From Candidatus Dadabacteria bacterium (GTDB lineage Bacteria; Desulfobacterota_D; UBA1144; Nemesobacterales; UBA2774), in NCBI GenBank assembly GCA_020054175.1, contig JAGVLR010000068.1:1-7022 (forward strand): a DNA stretch of 7,022 nt. The letters are read 5' to 3'. The notes below the pieces were generated by a model that saw only the letters and a program-made list of their open reading frames with translations, made no database searches and was not told where the DNA came from. The number at the start of each line of letters is the position of its first letter. Within the stretch, counting starts at the first letter, position 1. The translations under genes and the position numbers were made by a program. Positions 5,045-7,022 of this stretch are shown piece after piece.

Positions 5045-5500
5045 ATGATAAGGAGATTGATCGGGACGGATGTGAATGACGGGGCGGCGTTGATTGCGAG
5101 GGTTGTGCTCGGGCTGGTGATACTGCCGCACGGGCTGCAGAAGCTTTTTGGGATGTTCGGGGGGTACGGGTTTTCTGCTACTGTCGGAGCCTTATCCGGC
5201 ATGGGGATTCCCGCGCCGGTTGCGGTGCTCGTGATACTGGCGGAATCGTTCGGAGCGCTGTTCCTGATACCGGGGCTGATCAGCCGCTTCTCGGCGCTGG
5301 GCGTCGGGCTCGTTATGCTCGGGGCTGTGCTTACTGTGCACGCGCAGTTCGGGTTCTTCATGAACTGGTCCGGCACGGCGGCGGGGGAGGGGTTCGAGTA
5401 TCACCTGCTCGCGCTCGGGCTGGCGCTGATAGTGCTAATTCGCGGCGGAGGGAAATGGTCGCTCGACGGAGCGATTAGCGGGAGAACTGGCTCACGTTAA
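5045..5500 (+). CDS. DoxX-family membrane protein
   Basis: A 151-residue inner-membrane protein with four predicted helices (about 14-32, 57-77, 82-100, 118-134). DoxX features: LPHGLQKLFG (27-36) after the first helix, MGIP (53-56), AESFGALFLIPGL (66-78) with a buried Glu67, VHAQFGFFMNWSG (98-110), and GFEYHLLAL (116-124). The family includes the DoxD-like small subunits of thiosulfate:quinone oxidoreductase, and DoxX of Mycobacterium tuberculosis, which works with a superoxide dismutase and a sulfurtransferase. A tie to the rhodanese at 3967 is therefore plausible but unproved. An ATG at 5024 is in frame; the ATG at 5045 has AAGGAG about six bases upstream and is chosen. Possible degraded MarR sites precede it. 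Confidence 0.92.
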   Translation: MIRRLIGTDVNDGAALIARVVLGLVILPHGLQKLFGMFGGYGFSATVGALSGMGIPAPVAVLVILAESFGALFLIPGLISRFSALGVGLVMLGAVLTVHAQFGFFMNWSGTAAGEGFEYHLLALGLALIVLIRGGGKWSLDGAISGRTGSR

Positions 5501-5555
5501 GATACCGCGGCGAAAGCCGAATATTCTGATCGTACGGATCCATAATATTTTGCTT

Positions 5556-5648
5556 GCTTATGCATACCGTGCAGTGTATCTATGTACATGATAACAATGT
5601 ATGTATATGCATGATAGATAAATATGTATATACATATGCAATGTATGT
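5556..5648. promoter_or_regulatory. AT-rich leader with clustered palindromes
   Basis: Perfect palindromes sit close together: TATGCATA (5559-5566), ATGTACAT (5582-5589), ATGCAT (5607-5612) and ATATGTATATACATAT (5622-5637). CAATGTATGT occurs twice (5595-5604 and 5639-5648), 44 bases apart, each followed within a few bases by ATGCA. This is the only markedly AT-rich part of the window and lies directly upstream of the exported gene at 5676. It probably holds that gene's promoter and a regulator's sites; I cannot pick a firm -35/-10 pair. Confidence 0.45.
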
Positions 5649-5675
5649 CAAATGCACAGTCAAGGGAGGTATGTA

Positions 5676-6371
5676 ATGAGTCGATCTGTACGTCTGTTTG
5701 CGTTTTTATCGGTTGTGTCTGTTTTTACGGCGTTCGCCGCTGTCCCCGGGTATGCACAGCACGAGGACGTGAAGGAAAAGATGATGATGAAGGGTAAGGA
5801 GATGGCGGGCATGGGGCCGACGTCCGCGACGAGCGCGTGCGCTTTGCGGAAGACGCTCAACCTTCTTCTTGCAGAGCACGTGTACCTGGGAGCGATGGCT
5901 ACCAACGCCGCACTTAACGGGAACCAGCAGGAGTTCGAGGCTGCCGCTGCGGCGCTCGACCTCAATTCGCAGGCGCTGGCGGCCGCTAACGGCTCTGTTT
6001 ACGGACAGGCCGCGGCCGACGCTTTTCTGCCGCTCTGGAGAAAGCATATAGGGTTCCTCGTCGATTACACGCAGGCTGCCGCCGCGGGCGATGCCGCGAA
6101 GAAGCAGAAGGCAATGGACGACCTTATGGCCTATGCGAAGGACTTCGGCGCGTTCATACACTCGGCCAGCCCGTCGCTGCCGGCTGACACTGTGACCGCG
6201 CTTGTCGAAGAGCACGGCAAGTCGTTTCTCCTCGTTATAGACGACCAGGCCGCCGGGGATGACGCGAAGGCGTATACGGATCTCAGAGCTGCCGCCGGGC
6301 ATATGCAGGCTATAGCAGACGCTCACGCGGAAGCTATCGTGAAGCAGTTCCCGGAGAAGTTTCAGAATTGA
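5676..6371 (+). CDS. Secreted alpha-helical protein with three 56-residue His-marked repeats
   Basis: A 231-residue exported protein of no named family that I can assign with confidence. It has a signal peptide with hydrophobic core about 7-24 and likely cleavage after GYA (27), then a short Met/Lys-rich linker (HEDVKEKMMMKGKEMAGM, 29-46). The rest is Ala-rich helix. Three units align with equal spacing: His68, His124 and His180 are exactly 56 residues apart, each with Leu four residues before and Gly-Asn/Asp fourteen residues after (G82-N, G138-D, G194-D). Further histidines are at 29, 162, 209 and 217. A helical bundle binding metal or a cofactor is possible but inferred. AAGGGAGG precedes the ATG at 5676; the in-frame ATG at 5652 has no such site. 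The cupredoxin gene follows after 57 bp on the same strand. Confidence 0.85.
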   Translation: MSRSVRLFAFLSVVSVFTAFAAVPGYAQHEDVKEKMMMKGKEMAGMGPTSATSACALRKTLNLLLAEHVYLGAMATNAALNGNQQEFEAAAAALDLNSQALAAANGSVYGQAAADAFLPLWRKHIGFLVDYTQAAAAGDAAKKQKAMDDLMAYAKDFGAFIHSASPSLPADTVTALVEEHGKSFLLVIDDQAAGDDAKAYTDLRAAAGHMQAIADAHAEAIVKQFPEKFQN

Positions 6372-6383
6372 TGATTTCCGACT

Positions 6384-6416
6384 AATGAGAGGGGGCGGGT
6401 GACGCCCGCCCTCATT
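6384..6416 (+). promoter_or_regulatory. Intercistronic stem-loop
   Basis: AATGAG + GGCGGG (6384-6389, 6394-6399) pair with CCCGCCCTCATT (6405-6416), a 12-bp stem with a 4-base bulge and a TGACG loop. No T-run follows, so read-through into the cupredoxin gene is likely; the stem may stabilise the upstream message or set the ratio of the two products. Confidence 0.5.
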
Positions 6417-6428
6417 AAGGCGGAGAAG

Positions 6429-6788
6429 ATGAAACATCGTCCTTATGCATTGCTAATATTTCTTTTCGCGCTTCCATTAATGCTCTCGTCTGCAATGCTC
6501 TCGTCTGCGCGGGCCGACGATACGGCGGAGGTCTCGATAAAGCTCTTCTCGTTTAATCCGAAGGTGCTCGAAGTGCCCGCGGGTACAACCGTCGTCTGGA
6601 CGAACGGGGACGCGATAGAGCATAGCGTGACGAACGGCGTACCGGGAAAGCCTGGCGGCGTTTTCGATTCGGGCTTCTTCACCGAGGGGCAGAAGTGGTC
6701 TTTCGAGTTCACGGAGCCGGGCGAGTACCCATACTTTTGCAGGCGACACGAATCAATGACGGGAGTGGTTAAAGTCACCGCTCCCTGA
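6429..6788 (+). CDS. Periplasmic cupredoxin (amicyanin/plastocyanin-like type 1 copper protein)
   Basis: A 119-residue exported blue-copper-type electron carrier. The signal peptide (hydrophobic 6-22, SSARA-DD cut near residue 29) leaves a mature domain of about 90 residues, the size of small cupredoxins. The strand VSIKLFSFNPKVLEVPAGTTVVWTN (35-59) is typical. All four copper ligands can be seen: His65 in IEHSVTNG, and Cys104-x2-His107-x2-Met110 in YFCRRHESM. The C-x2-H-x2-M spacing fits amicyanin or pseudoazurin-type loops rather than plastocyanin. An in-frame GTG at 6399 falls in the loop of the preceding stem and lacks a ribosome site; the ATG at 6429 follows AAGGCGGAG. It probably shares a transcript with the histidine-repeat protein, and may pass electrons or copper in the periplasm. 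Confidence 0.93.
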   Translation: MKHRPYALLIFLFALPLMLSSAMLSSARADDTAEVSIKLFSFNPKVLEVPAGTTVVWTNGDAIEHSVTNGVPGKPGGVFDSGFFTEGQKWSFEFTEPGEYPYFCRRHESMTGVVKVTAP

Positions 6789-6803
6789 CCACCGCTCGCG
6801 TGC

Positions 6804-7022
6804 TCAACGTACTGTGATGCGGAAGAAGCGGCGGGGGCCGACGCCGGAGCCGGCGGAGCAGAGAGTCGTTCCGGGTGAGACGGCTTTAAAACCGAGGCCG
6901 TCGGGCGTGTCGACTGTCGTGACGACGTTCGTATCGTCGCAGATGGATATGATCACGGGGCAGACTATTAACCCCGATTTGCAGACCTGGAATACGTCGC
7001 CAGACTTCAAACCGATGGGGTA
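6804..7022 (-). CDS. 3' part of a gene of unknown function, cut by the window edge
   Basis: The frame is open from the right edge of the window to a TGA at 6804-6806, giving the last 72 residues of a longer protein. Codon choice is strongly G/C at third positions, like the real genes here. The visible part contains GLKSGDVFQV, then LIVCPVIISICDDTNVV, and ends PRRFFRITVR. It has four cysteines. The order GDV - about ten residues - C-x-V-x2-I resembles PGDVITF...ITCLTVTAI in the secreted protein at 1483-1794, which suggests the same small-domain family. A TTG near 7008 could start translation, but the frame stays open beyond it. It converges on the cupredoxin gene with only 15 bases between stops. 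Confidence 0.5.
   Translation of the reverse strand, partial: YPIGLKSGDVFQVCKSGLIVCPVIISICDDTNVVTTVDTPDGLGFKAVSPGTTLCSAGSGVGPRRFFRITVR

Overview
The window reads as a stretch of bacterial chromosome from a Gram-negative organism with moderately high GC. Three genes encode proteins with Sec-type signal peptides or a periplasmic type 1 copper site, and coding regions prefer G or C at third positions. I cannot place it to a taxon from sequence alone. No rRNA, tRNA, CRISPR array, transposase or phage gene was seen.

Layout. 1-174: first copy of a ~160-bp dispersed repeat. 213-923 (-): a membrane protein with a potassium-channel pore signature. 924-1482: promoter, then a mosaic of short palindromic and dispersed repeats. 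1483-1794 (-): a small secreted four-cysteine protein with its own promoter. 1873-2367 (-): a MarR-family regulator whose promoter carries a palindromic operator. 2405-3122: a second repeat mosaic. 3123-3743 (-): a MarC-family membrane protein. 3967-4290 (+): a single-domain rhodanese with two copies of the same palindrome in its promoter. 4291-4967: a third repeat mosaic, including the second copy of the ~160-bp repeat. 5045-5500 (+): a DoxX-family membrane protein. 5501-5675: an AT-rich leader full of small palindromes. 5676-6371 (+): a secreted helical protein built from three 56-residue histidine-marked repeats. 6429-6788 (+): a small periplasmic cupredoxin. 6804-7022 (-): the end of a gene cut by the window edge, possibly a distant relative of the 1483-1794 gene.

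Two functional themes stand out. First, the MarR regulator, the rhodanese and possibly DoxX look like one local regulon: GTTGCAAWTGCAAC-type operators overlap the regulator's own -35 box and flank the rhodanese promoter, and a degraded version lies upstream of DoxX. A thiol/sulfur or redox-stress role is an inference. Second, the histidine-repeat protein and the cupredoxin form a two-gene exported unit, plausibly linked to copper or periplasmic electron transfer.

The intergenic DNA is unusual. Most gaps longer than 500 bp are assembled from the same few modules (C/G-rich palindromes, ATTGC...GCAAT hairpins, six-base stems with a GTG loop, a ~150-bp element with ATTCCC/GGGAAT ends), some inserted into the loops of others.
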